Below are positions 43,545 to 53,492 of a DNA stretch of 64,000 bases, piece by piece. This DNA comes from Nocardioidaceae bacterium UBA4001 (GTDB taxonomy: Bacteria > Actinomycetota > Actinomycetes > Propionibacteriales > Nocardioidaceae): the NCBI GenBank assembly GCA_002384855.1, contig DGBP01000030.1, positions 1 to 64,000 on the forward strand, given 5' to 3'. Position 1 is the stretch's first letter. Every line of letters begins with the position of its first letter. A program made the position numbers and the translations under genes. The notes under the pieces were generated by a model. The model worked only from the letters and a program-made list of their open reading frames with translations. It was not told the DNA's origin and did not search any database.

Positions 43545-44249
43545 TCAGTGGCCCATGCCGAGGCCGCCGTCGACCGGGATGACCGCCCCGGTGACGTAGG
43601 CGGCGCCCTCGGAGGCCAGCCACTGCACGACGGAGGCGACCTCCTCGACCGAGGCGTAGCGGCCGAGGGGGATCTGCGCCTTGTACTCCGCCTTCTTCTC
43701 CTCGGGGAGCACCGCAGTCATCTCGGTCTCCACGAAGCCGGGGGCGACCACGTTCGTGGTGATCGACCGACTGCCGAGCTCTCGGGCCAAGGAGCGGGCC
43801 AGGCCCACCAGGCCGGCCTTGCTCGCGGCGTAGTTCACCTGGCCGGCGGACCCGAGCAGACCGACGACCGAGGAGATCAGGATGATCCGCCCCCGGCGCA
43901 GGCGCAGCATGCCCTTGGCGGCGCGCTTGGTGACCCGGAAGGTGCCGGTCAGGTTCGTCTCGAGGACCGACGACCAGTCGTCGTCGCTCATCCGCAGCAG
44001 CAAGGTGTCGCGGGTGATCCCTGCGTTGGCCACCAGGACCTCGACCGGGCCCTGGTGCCCCTCGATCTCGGTGAAGGCGGCCTCGACGGCGTCGGCGTCG
44101 GTGACGTCGCACCGGACCGCGAGGAAGCCCTCGGGCGGCTCACCGCTGCGGTAGGTGATCGCGACGTCGTCGCCCGCCTCGCGGAACGCCTCCGCGATCG
44201 CGCGGCCGATGCCACGGTTGCCCCCGGTGACCAGGACCGATCTGCCCAC
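43545..44249 (-). CDS. fabG: 3-oxoacyl-ACP reductase (MabA-like FabG)
   Basis: A 234-residue short-chain dehydrogenase. The NADP motif TGGNRGIGRAI, NNAG-equivalent VANAG, the catalytic Ser in ISSVVGLLGSAG, and Y-x3-K in QVNYAASKAG (Tyr140, Lys144). It reduces 3-oxoacyl-ACP with NADPH. Directly upstream of fabI; together they match the mabA-inhA pair, though the starting GTG/ATG choice is not certain. Expected to be essential. Confidence 0.93.
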   Translation of the reverse strand: MGRSVLVTGGNRGIGRAIAEAFREAGDDVAITYRSGEPPEGFLAVRCDVTDADAVEAAFTEIEGHQGPVEVLVANAGITRDTLLLRMSDDDWSSVLETNLTGTFRVTKRAAKGMLRLRRGRIILISSVVGLLGSAGQVNYAASKAGLVGLARSLARELGSRSITTNVVAPGFVETEMTAVLPEEKKAEYKAQIPLGRYASVEEVASVVQWLASEGAAYVTGAVIPVDGGLGMGH

Positions 44250-44350
44250 GTGTGCGTCCTCACTGCCTCGACTACGTCCCGACCGGGACCGACCCTGAGG
44301 ACGCTAACGGCTACCGATGGGTACCCGTAATCGCGCGCGGCGGCCGCCGG

Positions 44351-44563
44351 CTACTCGTCCTCGAGCCGGAAGCCGACCTTGAGACCGACCTGGAAGTGCT
44401 CCACGGTGCCGTCCTTGATCTGGCCCCGGACCTGTGTGACCTCGAACCAGTCGAGGTGGCGCAGGGTCTGCGAGGCCCGCTCGACGCCGTTGCGGACGGC
44501 CTGGTCGATGCCGTCGGGCGAGGTGCCGACGAGCTCGGTGACGCGGTAGGTGCGGTTGGACAT
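44351..44563 (-). CDS. Dodecin
   Basis: A 70-residue dodecin, a flavin-storing dodecamer. The sequence YRVTELVGTSPDGIDQAVRN, the helix VERASQTLRHLDWFEV, and GQIKDGTVEHFQVGLKVGFRLE match the family; the Trp of HLDWFEV stacks against the isoalloxazine. Stand-alone, cytosolic. It is convergent to none; the next gene (DUF3099) is divergent by 123 bases. Confidence 0.93.
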   Translation of the reverse strand: MSNRTYRVTELVGTSPDGIDQAVRNGVERASQTLRHLDWFEVTQVRGQIKDGTVEHFQVGLKVGFRLEDE

Positions 44564-44686
44564 GGATGCTCCTCGGACTCGGGAGATGGACCTGTCGTTT
44601 CATCCGTGACTGTAGTGGTCCGGGCCGACGGACAGGGCCGACGCGAGGCCAGCCATGCCTCACCGGCCCCGACGTACCGTGGAGGC

Positions 44687-44992
44687 ATGTCCCGCAAGGA
44701 TCCCGCCGCGATCCGGATCACCTCGGCCACCCAGGGCCGCAGCGACGACGTCGCCACCCGTCAGCGCCGCTACGTGATCTCGATGACGATCCGCACGCTC
44801 TCGTTCCTGCTCGCGGTGCTCGTCGCGTCGTGGTCGCTGTGGCTGATGTGGGTCTTCATCTTCGCGTCGTTCATCCTCCCGCCGGTCGCCGTGGTGATCG
44901 CCAACGCCAACGCGCCGACCGACCCGGACCCGGCACCCGACACGGTCTTCGACCCCTCGTGGCCCGAGCTCGGCCCACCGAGGGAGAGCTGA
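44687..44992 (+). CDS. DUF3099 membrane protein
   Basis: A 101-residue protein of the actinobacterial DUF3099 family: a short cytosolic start (AAIRITSATQGRSDDVATRQ), two adjacent hydrophobic helices (TIRTLSFLLAVLVASWSLWLM, then VFIFASFILPPVAVVIANA) and an acidic tail. GGAGG lies 3 bases before ATG 44687. Function unknown. A two-hairpin RNA element follows about 120 bases later. Confidence 0.88.
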   Translation: MSRKDPAAIRITSATQGRSDDVATRQRRYVISMTIRTLSFLLAVLVASWSLWLMWVFIFASFILPPVAVVIANANAPTDPDPAPDTVFDPSWPELGPPRES

Positions 44993-45116
44993 GCCCACCG
45001 CTCCTCAGCCTCACTCATCCCGCGGCTGCGGTGCTGGTCCAGACCTTTTCCGGTGTCTTCCACGGCGCCCGTCGCGGCGGTGGTACCGGCCCGCGTCGCG
45101 TGCAACAATCGGCGGC

Positions 45117-45191
45117 GCGCGGCTCGGTCTCCCCCGTCCGAGCCGCGCCCGAGATGCCGGACGACTCCCCCCGTGGTCGTCCGGCATCTCG
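45117..45191 (+). ncRNA. 6C-type RNA: two tandem hairpins with C-rich loops
   Basis: Two adjacent perfect stems. Stem 1: GCGCGGCTCGG (45117-45127) with CCGAGCCGCGC (45138-45148), loop TCTCCCCCGT. Stem 2: CGAGATGCCGGACGAC (45150-45165) with GTCGTCCGGCATCTCG (45176-45191), loop TCCCCCCGTG. Two neighbouring hairpins each with about six C in the loop are the definition of the 6C RNA of actinobacteria (called B11/6C in mycobacteria), a small regulatory RNA. The + strand is assigned because the loops are C-rich on it. The 5' end is not defined. The second hairpin may also act as terminator. Confidence 0.75.
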
Positions 45192-45218
45192 TATCCGGGG
45201 CGCGGTTAGCATCCGGGC

Positions 45219-45431
45219 ATGGACCTGATCTGCTCTGCCAAGGGATGCTCGGCTCCGGCTCGGTGGGCACTGCTGTGGAACAACCCCAAGCTGCACACCC
45301 CCGACCGTCGCAAGACCTGGCTCGCGTGCGAGCACCACAAGGCGAGCCTGAGCGAATTCCTGGCCGCCCGCGCGTTCCTGCGCGACGTCGAGCAGGTCGG
45401 GGCGTCCCCCGACCAGGGGTCGCCCGCGTGA
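45219..45431 (+). CDS. Small putative zinc-binding protein
   Basis: A 70-residue protein with Cys5-x4-Cys10 (LICSAKGCSAP) and Cys37-x-His39-His40 (LACEHHKAS), a probable small zinc-binding site. The centre has ARWALLWNNPKLHTPDRRKT. Proteins of this type occur across actinobacteria as conserved hypotheticals. Located 28 bases after the 6C-like hairpins; the downstream moaA is convergent (9 bases between stops). Function unknown. Confidence 0.75.
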   Translation: MDLICSAKGCSAPARWALLWNNPKLHTPDRRKTWLACEHHKASLSEFLAARAFLRDVEQVGASPDQGSPA

Positions 45432-45440
45432 GCGGGAGGC

Positions 45441-46448
45441 TCAGCCGCCGATCGCGGACATCGGCCGCGTGGGCTGGAGGAAGGTCACGTCGTCGATGCC
45501 GTGGCCGGGTCGCTTGGTGATCATCGCCGCCCTCCAGCGGTCGGCGATCTCCTCGTCGGACGCACCGCCGCGCAGCGCCTTCCTGAGGTCGGACTCCTCC
45601 CGCGCGAAGAGGCAGTTGCGCACCTGCCCGTCTGCGGTGAGCCGGACCCGGTCGCAGTCCCCGCAGAAGGGACGGGTGACCGAGGCGATGACCCCGACCG
45701 TCGCGGGGCCGCCGTCGACGAGGAACTTCTCGGCAGGTGCGCTGCCACGCGGCTCCTCGGCCGGCTCGAGGACGAACTCGCGCTCGAGCGAGGTGAGGAT
45801 CTCGTCGGCGGTGACCATCTTGTCGCGGCTCCACTGGTGCTGCGCGTCGAGCGGCATCTGCTCGATGAAGCGCAGCTCGTAGCCGCGCTGCAGGCACCAG
45901 CGCAGCAGCTCGGGCGCCTGGTCGTCGTTGATGCCCCGGAGCAGCACGGCGTTGATCTTCACCGGCCCGAGCCCGGCGGCCTTGGCGGCCTCCAGGCCCG
46001 CCACGACGTCGGCGAGACGGTCGCGACGGGTGATCTCCAGGAAGTCCTCCCGCCGGATCGTGTCGAGGCTGACGTTGACCCGGTCCAGGCCCGCCTCGGC
46101 GAGCGCCTGCGCGGTGCGGGACAGACCGAGGGCGTTCGTCGTCAGCGACGTCTCGGGACGCGGCTCGAGGGCGGCGGTGCGGCGGACGATGTCCACGAGT
46201 CCGCGGCGTACCAGCGGCTCACCACCGGTGAAGCGGACCTCGCGGATGCCGAGCTGCTCCACACCGATACGGATCAGGCGCACGACCTCGTCGTCGGTGA
46301 GCGTCTGCTCGTCGGGCATCCAGTCAAGACCCTCAGGGGGCATGCAGTAGGAGCACCGCAGGTTGCAGCGGTCCGTCAGCGAGACGCGCAGGTCCGTGGC
46401 GGTGCGTCCGAACGTATCTACAAGGGCTCCGGAGGTCACCCAGCCCAT
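45441..46448 (-). CDS. moaA: GTP 3',8-cyclase MoaA
   Basis: A 335-residue radical-SAM enzyme. The SAM cluster motif is DRCNLRCSYCMPP (C-x3-C-x2-C), and the second 4Fe-4S site is CGDCDRVRLTADGQVRNC near the C-terminus. The final SAIGG resembles the GG tail of MoaA. It makes the first molybdenum-cofactor precursor from GTP, together with MoaC. Start: ATG 46448 gives MGWVTSGALVDTFGRTATDL; GTG 46439 is also possible. Divergent from SURF1 by 34 bases. Confidence 0.94.
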   Translation of the reverse strand: MGWVTSGALVDTFGRTATDLRVSLTDRCNLRCSYCMPPEGLDWMPDEQTLTDDEVVRLIRIGVEQLGIREVRFTGGEPLVRRGLVDIVRRTAALEPRPETSLTTNALGLSRTAQALAEAGLDRVNVSLDTIRREDFLEITRRDRLADVVAGLEAAKAAGLGPVKINAVLLRGINDDQAPELLRWCLQRGYELRFIEQMPLDAQHQWSRDKMVTADEILTSLEREFVLEPAEEPRGSAPAEKFLVDGGPATVGVIASVTRPFCGDCDRVRLTADGQVRNCLFAREESDLRKALRGGASDEEIADRWRAAMITKRPGHGIDDVTFLQPTRPMSAIGG

Positions 46449-46482
46449 TCTAGGCATGAGGCCGAAGGCTACTGTCGGCCGC

Positions 46483-47265
46483 GTGAGATTTCTGCTCAGC
46501 CGACGGTGGTTGCTCTTCCTGGGAGCGGTCGTGGTACTGGCGTTTCTCGCCTTCCGGCTCGGCCAGTGGCAGTTCGACCGCCTCGACGAGCGGGAGCAGC
46601 GCAACACGTTGACCGAACGCAACCTCGCGGCCGATCCCGTCCCCGTGGAGGAGGTCCTGGCCGTCGGCGAGCCGGTGTCGGCGGACGAGGAGTGGCGACA
46701 CGTCACCGCACGCGGTGTGTACGCCGAGGAGCAGACCGTCGTGGTCCGCTACCAGACCCGCGACGGCAAGTCCGGCGTCGACCTGGTGACCCCGCTCGTC
46801 ACCCGGGAGGGCCCCGCGCTCCTGGTGAACCGTGGCTGGCTCGCCACCGGCAACGTGGGCACCACCGAACCGGATCTCCCGGGACCACCCCAGGGCGAGG
46901 TCGAGGTGAGCGCGTGGGTCCGCGCCGACGCCACGGGCTCGTCGGCACAGGTGAGCGACGGCTCGACGCGGGCGGTCTCGAGCGTCGAGATCGCCGGGAC
47001 CATGCCCTTCCCGGTGTACGGCGGCTTCGTCGAGCTCGACTCCGAGACGCCCCCTGCCGCGGAACCGCTGGTCGAGGTCGAGAAGCCCGACCTGGGCGAG
47101 GGCCCGCACTTCTTCTACGGCCTGCAGTGGTGGTTCTTCGCGCTGCTCGCCGTCGTCGGATTCGGCTACCTCGTCTGGGACGAGCGCCGCAAGGCGCTGC
47201 GAGACCGCGCGGTGGCCGCTACCCGCGAGGACGTGTCAGCGACAGGCGGAACCGGCGCCGGCTGA
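46483..47265 (+). CDS. SURF1-family cytochrome oxidase assembly protein
   Basis: A 260-residue SURF1-like protein with an N-terminal membrane helix (LLFLGAVVVLAFLAFRLGQWQ) containing the GxWQ family motif, a large external loop (VTARGVYAEEQTVVVRYQ, LLVNRGWLATGNVG) and a second membrane helix near the end (LQWWFFALLAVVGFGYLVW). SURF1 proteins help insert heme a into cytochrome oxidase. GTG 46483 is used; an ATG 27 bases upstream in-frame is less likely. Divergent from moaA. Confidence 0.9.
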   Translation: MRFLLSRRWLLFLGAVVVLAFLAFRLGQWQFDRLDEREQRNTLTERNLAADPVPVEEVLAVGEPVSADEEWRHVTARGVYAEEQTVVVRYQTRDGKSGVDLVTPLVTREGPALLVNRGWLATGNVGTTEPDLPGPPQGEVEVSAWVRADATGSSAQVSDGSTRAVSSVEIAGTMPFPVYGGFVELDSETPPAAEPLVEVEKPDLGEGPHFFYGLQWWFFALLAVVGFGYLVWDERRKALRDRAVAATREDVSATGGTGAG

Positions 47266-47339
47266 AGCGCCGCCGGCGTCCCGGAGGACGTCGGTGGCCA
47301 GGCCGGTGCATGACCACGTCAGCAGCTCCCGCGCGATCG

Positions 47340-49205
47340 TCAGGTGTGCGCGAACTGCGTCCGGTAGAGGTCGGCGTAGAGGCCGCTGCGCCCGATCAGC
47401 TCCTCATGCGTGCCGGTGGCGACGATGCGGCCGTCGTCGACGACCAGGATCTGGTCGGCGTTGCGGATCGTGGAGAGCCGGTGCGCGATGACCAGCGACG
47501 TCCGTCCCTCCAGGGCCTGGTCGAGCGCGCGCTGCACGGCGACCTCGGACTCGGAGTCCAGGTGCGCGGTGGCCTCGTCGAGGACCACGATGCCGGGGGC
47601 CTTGAGCAGCAGCCGGGCGATCGCGAGACGCTGCCGCTCGCCGCCGGAGAGCCGGTACCCGCGGTCTCCCACGACGGTCTCGAGGCCGTCCGGCAGCGAC
47701 TCGACGAGGGCGCCGATCTGCGCCGCCGAGAGGGCCGACCAGATCTGCTCCTCGGTGGCGTCCGGACGGGCGTAGGCGAGGTTCGCCCGGATCGTGTCGT
47801 GGAACATGTGGGCGTCCTGGGTGACGTACCCGACCGCGTCCTCCAGCGACTGCAGGGTCACGTCGCGCACGTCGTGCCCGGCCACACGTACGACGCCCGC
47901 GGTGACGTCGTACAGCCTCGCCACGAGGTGGGTGATCGTCGTCTTCCCCGCCCCGGAGGGCCCGACGAGCGCGACCATCTGGCCCGGTGCGGCCGTGAAC
48001 GTGACCTCGCGAAGGACGGGGCCGTGGTCTCGGCTCTCCTGGCGGGCCACCGTCTCGAGGCTCGCCAGCGACACCTGGTCGGCCCGCGGGTAGGAGAAGG
48101 CGACGTGGTCGAACTCCACGCTCGCGGCGGTGCGCGGCAGCGCCACCGCGTCCGGCTCCTCCTGGATCATCGAGGGCAGGTCGAGGACCTCGAAGACCCG
48201 CTCGAAGCTCACCAGCGCCGTCATCACGTCCACCCGGACGTTCGAGAGCCCCTGCAGCGGGGACAGCAGTCGCAGCAGCAGCGTGGCGAGGGCGAGGAGG
48301 GTCCCCACGGTAAGCGTGCCGTCGATCACGAGGTTTCCCCCGACGCCGTACACCAGGGCGGTCGCCAGCGCCGGGATCAGCATCAGCGTGGAGCTGAAGA
48401 CGCGCGTGACGAAAGCGATGCGCACGCCGAGGTCGCGGACCAGCGCGGCCTTCTCGGCGAACCGCTCGTCCTCCTCGTCGCGACGGCCGAACAGCTTCAG
48501 GAGCAGCGCACCGCCGACGTTGAAGCGCTCGGTCATGTTGTTGCCGAGGTCGGCGTTGCCCTCCATCTGGCGCCGCGTGAGCCCCGCGAGCTTGGCACCG
48601 ACCCAACGGGACGACAGCAGGAGCAGCGGGAACAGCAGCAACGTCAAGAGGGTGACCTGCCAGCTCAGCGCCAGCATCGCGATGCCGACGACCACGACGC
48701 TGATCGAGTTGGACACCGTGCTGGACAGGGTCGTCGTGAACGCCCGCTGGGCACCGATCACGTCGTTGTTGAGCCGCGAGACCAACGCGCCGGTCTGGGT
48801 GCGGGTGAAGAACGCCAGGGACATGCGCTGGACGTGGGCGAACACCTGGGTCCGCAGGTCGTAGATGAGGCCCTCACCGATGCGCGACGAGAGGTAGCCC
48901 TGGACCAGTGCCAGGGCGGAGTTCACCACGGCCACGCCGGCGATCGCGAGCGCGAGCAGCGTGACCAGCCGGCCGTCCCCCTGGAGGATCCCGTCGTCGA
49001 CGGCCTTCATGATCAGCAGCGGCGTGACCACCACCAGCGAGGCGTCGGCGACGACGAGCGCCACGAACGCCCCGATCAGCCGCCGGTGCGGCCTGGCGAA
49101 CCCGACGACCCGGCGCACCGTCTCGCGGGCGAGCTTCTGGCGCGCCACGCTGCGGTCCGTGCGCAGGTTGCGCCAGGCCGGCCCGAGGCCGCTGTGCATC
49201 GACAC
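47340..49205 (-). CDS. ABC exporter, fused permease and ATPase
   Basis: A 621-residue half-transporter. Six membrane helices lie in the first 330 residues (LIGAFVALVVADASLVVVTPL, LVTLLALAIAGVAVVNSALAL and others). The ATPase has Walker A LVGPSGAGKTTITH, signature LSGGERQRLAIARLLL, Walker B GIVVLDEATAHLD and switch IAHRLSTI. The layout is of the MsbA/ABCB-type exporter family; substrate unknown. It would work as a homodimer. The start has MSMHSGLGP with an alternative Met three residues on. Confidence 0.92.
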   Translation of the reverse strand: MSMHSGLGPAWRNLRTDRSVARQKLARETVRRVVGFARPHRRLIGAFVALVVADASLVVVTPLLIMKAVDDGILQGDGRLVTLLALAIAGVAVVNSALALVQGYLSSRIGEGLIYDLRTQVFAHVQRMSLAFFTRTQTGALVSRLNNDVIGAQRAFTTTLSSTVSNSISVVVVGIAMLALSWQVTLLTLLLFPLLLLSSRWVGAKLAGLTRRQMEGNADLGNNMTERFNVGGALLLKLFGRRDEEDERFAEKAALVRDLGVRIAFVTRVFSSTLMLIPALATALVYGVGGNLVIDGTLTVGTLLALATLLLRLLSPLQGLSNVRVDVMTALVSFERVFEVLDLPSMIQEEPDAVALPRTAASVEFDHVAFSYPRADQVSLASLETVARQESRDHGPVLREVTFTAAPGQMVALVGPSGAGKTTITHLVARLYDVTAGVVRVAGHDVRDVTLQSLEDAVGYVTQDAHMFHDTIRANLAYARPDATEEQIWSALSAAQIGALVESLPDGLETVVGDRGYRLSGGERQRLAIARLLLKAPGIVVLDEATAHLDSESEVAVQRALDQALEGRTSLVIAHRLSTIRNADQILVVDDGRIVATGTHEELIGRSGLYADLYRTQFAHT

Positions 49206-49247
49206 GGGTTGACGACTCCGATCCCGCCCGACGAGCGGGCGATGGTG

Positions 49248-50057
49248 CTACTGGTTGGCCATCAGCGCCGCGAGCTCGCGGAACCGGCGCACCTGCGCCT
49301 CGCGCTCGACGCGACGTTGCTCCTCGAGGTCGAGCACGAGCGCGCTGCGCAAGAGGCCCTTGGTCTCCGCCACGGCACCGTGCATGTGTTCGGTCAGCGC
49401 ACCGACGAGGTCCTTCACGGTCTCGTCGAGCTCTGCCCGAGGCACGACCACCGTGGCGAGCCCGATCTCGTGCGCCTCGGCGGCCGACACGGTGCGGGCC
49501 GTGGCGCAGATCTCGAGCGCACGGGAGTAGCCGACCAGCTCGACCAGCGGCTTCGTCCCCGTCAGGTCGGGCACCAGCCCGAGCATCGGCTCGCGCATCG
49601 AGAAGGCCGCGTCGTCCGCCACCACGCGCAGGTCACAGGAGAGCGCGAGCTGGAAGCCGGCGCCGATCGCGTGGCCCTGGACCGCCGCGACCGAGATGAT
49701 GTCGCTGCGCCGCAGCCACGTGAACCCTTCCTGGAAGACACCGATGCGGTCGGCCAGGTCGGTGTCGGACAGCTGCAGCAGGGACAGCAACGAGGACTCC
49801 TCGTCCATCCCGTCGGGCGAGAGCATCCGCCGGTCCAGGCCGGAGGAGAAGCTGTCCCCCTCCCCCTTCAGGACCACCACGCGCGTGCCCGGCGCCAGCT
49901 GCTCACCGATCTCGCGCAGCGCCAGCCAGGTGGACGGCGTCTGCGAGTTCTTGGTCGCCGGACGGTCGAGGGTGACCGTGGTGACCGGCCCCTCGACCTC
50001 GAGGCGGAGGCCGACGCGCGCGAGCTCGGCGGGGTCGAGGGGGTCGATGTGCGTCAT
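49248..50057 (-). CDS. Enoyl-CoA hydratase/isomerase family protein
   Basis: A 269-residue crotonase-fold protein. Core motifs: LRLEVEGPVTTVTLDRPATKN, VVVLKGEGDSFSSGLD, VAAVQGHAIGAGFQLALSCDL (oxyanion-hole GAG) and MREPMLGLVPDLTGTKPLVEL. The Glu pair of classical hydratases is partly changed (REPMLG), so isomerase or other crotonase chemistry is possible. ATG 50057 chosen over a longer poor start. It is 10 bases downstream of the ABC-F gene and 42 bases upstream of the ABC exporter. Confidence 0.87.
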   Translation of the reverse strand: MTHIDPLDPAELARVGLRLEVEGPVTTVTLDRPATKNSQTPSTWLALREIGEQLAPGTRVVVLKGEGDSFSSGLDRRMLSPDGMDEESSLLSLLQLSDTDLADRIGVFQEGFTWLRRSDIISVAAVQGHAIGAGFQLALSCDLRVVADDAAFSMREPMLGLVPDLTGTKPLVELVGYSRALEICATARTVSAAEAHEIGLATVVVPRAELDETVKDLVGALTEHMHGAVAETKGLLRSALVLDLEEQRRVEREAQVRRFRELAALMANQ

Positions 50058-50067
50058 GAGGCGCAGC

Positions 50068-51666
<1,599 letters not shown>

Positions 51667-51831
51667 TGCGCGATTACCTCGACGGTTTTCTGGGAACATC
51701 TGGGCAGGACAGGGGTGGTGTCCGGCTCAGTCCGTCGCGCACCTCACGGCTCCAGTCTACGAGACCCCACAAGGCGGTCCGGCGGTGGCACCACGACCGC
51801 GGGCCCGTCGTACCGAAAGGTTCACAGACCG

Positions 51832-52797
51832 ATGCGCTTCAACCCGAAGGCCCGCGCGGACACCAGCCAGGTCCAGATCCGTCGTGGCGGCGGTGGCCGC
51901 GGAGGCGGCGGGTTCGGCTTCCCCGCCGGCGGTGGCGGAGGAGGAGGCGGCGGCGGCATGAAGGTCGGCGGCGGGATCGGCGGCATCGTCGTGATGATCG
52001 TGATCTTCGTGCTGTTCCAGCTGATGGGCGGCGGGGGCGGTGGGGGCACGGCGCTGCCGTCGGGTCCCATCAGCGACGACCGGCCGGTGTCGACCGACAG
52101 CGACGCGCTCGCCGGGTGCGAGACGGGGCAGGACGCGAACGAGAACCCCGACTGCGCCCGAGTCTTCGTGGTGAACAGCATCCAGTCCTACTGGGACGAG
52201 GCGCTCCCGCAGCAGGCGAACCGGGAGTACCAGTACGGCGACACGGTCATCTTCTCCGACCAGGTGAGCACCGGCTGTGGCGGCGCATCCTCCGACGTCG
52301 GGCCGTTCTACTGCCCGCCGGACCAGCAGATCTACCTCGACACCACCTTCTTCCGCGACATGCTCGAGGGGCGGCTCGGCGGCCAGGGCGGCGACTTCGC
52401 CGAGGCCTACGTGCTCGCCCACGAGTACGGCCACCACATCCAGAACCTCCTCGGCACGATGGGCCGGGTGCGCACCCAGCAGGGGCCGACCAGCGACGCC
52501 GTACGCCTCGAGCTGCAGGCCGACTGCTACGCCGGCATGTGGACCAAGCACGCCACCGAGGCCGAGGACGCCAACGGCGAGGTCTTCATCCAGCAGCTCG
52601 ACAAGCAGGACATCGAGGAGGCCCTCGACGCGGCCCGCGCCGTCGGGGACGACCGGATCCAGCAGCGCACGTCGGGTCGCGTGAACCCCGACGCGTGGAC
52701 GCACGGCTCCGCGGAGCAGCGCATGCGCTGGTTCATGACCGGACGTGAGAAGGGCAGCCTGGGGGCCTGCGACACCTTCGCCGCCCGCCAGCTCTGA
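51832..52797 (+). CDS. Membrane-anchored neutral zinc metallopeptidase
   Basis: A 321-residue YpfJ-type peptidase. The N-terminus has a Gly/Arg-rich stretch (residues 16-45, mostly Gly), then one membrane helix (IGGIVVMIVIFVLFQLM), another Gly run, and the catalytic domain with HEYGHH near residue 197 (HExxH) and a third ligand in LELQADCYAGMW. Family role unknown; probably acts outside the membrane. Single gene with a hairpin terminator after it. Confidence 0.9.
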   Translation: MRFNPKARADTSQVQIRRGGGGRGGGGFGFPAGGGGGGGGGGMKVGGGIGGIVVMIVIFVLFQLMGGGGGGGTALPSGPISDDRPVSTDSDALAGCETGQDANENPDCARVFVVNSIQSYWDEALPQQANREYQYGDTVIFSDQVSTGCGGASSDVGPFYCPPDQQIYLDTTFFRDMLEGRLGGQGGDFAEAYVLAHEYGHHIQNLLGTMGRVRTQQGPTSDAVRLELQADCYAGMWTKHATEAEDANGEVFIQQLDKQDIEEALDAARAVGDDRIQQRTSGRVNPDAWTHGSAEQRMRWFMTGREKGSLGACDTFAARQL

Positions 52798-52807
52798 CGC
52801 CCGGCGC

Positions 52808-52832
52808 CCCCGGTCCGGGAGCCGGACCGGGG
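52808..52832 (+). terminator. Hairpin terminator after the metallopeptidase
   Basis: CCCCGGTCCGG (52808-52818) pairs with CCGGACCGGGG (52822-52832), an 11-bp stem with a three-base loop, 11 bases after the stop. Confidence 0.7.
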
Positions 52833-52892
52833 AGGCGCGCCGGCGCTGGGGTGCCTACACTCGGGCGCGCTCCCCCCGCGAAAGGTCGGCCC

Positions 52893-53492
52893 ATGCCCCT
52901 CACCCGATCCACCAGCCCCTCCCGTGACGCTGCGATGATCGCCGTCTTCGCCGGCTTCGTCGCCGCCCTCGGCCTGGTCCCGATGTTCCAGCCGCCCGGC
53001 TTCGCGGTGCCGATCACGGCCCAGTCGCTCGGCGTGATCCTCGCCGGCGCGGTCCTCGGCGGGCGGCGCGGGTTCGCCGCCGTGCTGCTGTTCCTCGCGC
53101 TGGTCGCCGTCGGCCTGCCGGTGCTGCCCGGTGGGCGGGGCGGTCTCGGCGTGTTCGCCACGCCGTCGACGGGCTTCCTGCTCGGGTTCCCGGTCGCCGC
53201 GTTCGTGGTGGGCTGGCTGACCGAGCGCGGTGGGTCGCCGTACCGGCTCCCCTGGGGGATCCTGGCCAACGTCGTCGGCGGCATCGTGGTCCTCTACAGC
53301 GCGGGCATCGTGGGCATGGCCGCAGTCGCCGGGATGTCGGTCGAGGCCGCAGCGGTCGCGAGCTGGATCTTCCTGCCCGGCGACCTGGTGAAGGTGGTGC
53401 TGGCCGCCGTCGTCGCCCGGGGCGTGCACGCGGCGTACCCGGGCCTGATCACCGCCCGGAGGCGGCGAAGCGAGGAGACCGCCTCTGTCTGA
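52893..53492 (+). CDS. bioY: Biotin transporter substrate-binding subunit BioY
   Basis: A 199-residue membrane protein with about six hydrophobic segments. PGFAVPITAQSLGVILAGAVL and GGLGVFATPSTGFLLGFPVAA are the family biotin-pocket segments, and RGFAAVLLFLALVAVGLPVLP belongs to the same fold. BioY captures biotin and works alone or with energy-coupling subunits; BioM and BioN genes lie 3.6 kb downstream on the same strand. A TACACT -10-like box lies 33 bases before ATG 52893. The next gene starts inside its last codons. Confidence 0.93.
   Translation: MPLTRSTSPSRDAAMIAVFAGFVAALGLVPMFQPPGFAVPITAQSLGVILAGAVLGGRRGFAAVLLFLALVAVGLPVLPGGRGGLGVFATPSTGFLLGFPVAAFVVGWLTERGGSPYRLPWGILANVVGGIVVLYSAGIVGMAAVAGMSVEAAAVASWIFLPGDLVKVVLAAVVARGVHAAYPGLITARRRRSEETASV

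Noticed and set aside
51880..52060. Gly-rich GGC/GGA repeats in the metallopeptidase as a tandem DNA repeat element
   Set aside because: They encode an in-frame Gly-rich linker on both sides of a membrane helix, common in this peptidase family.
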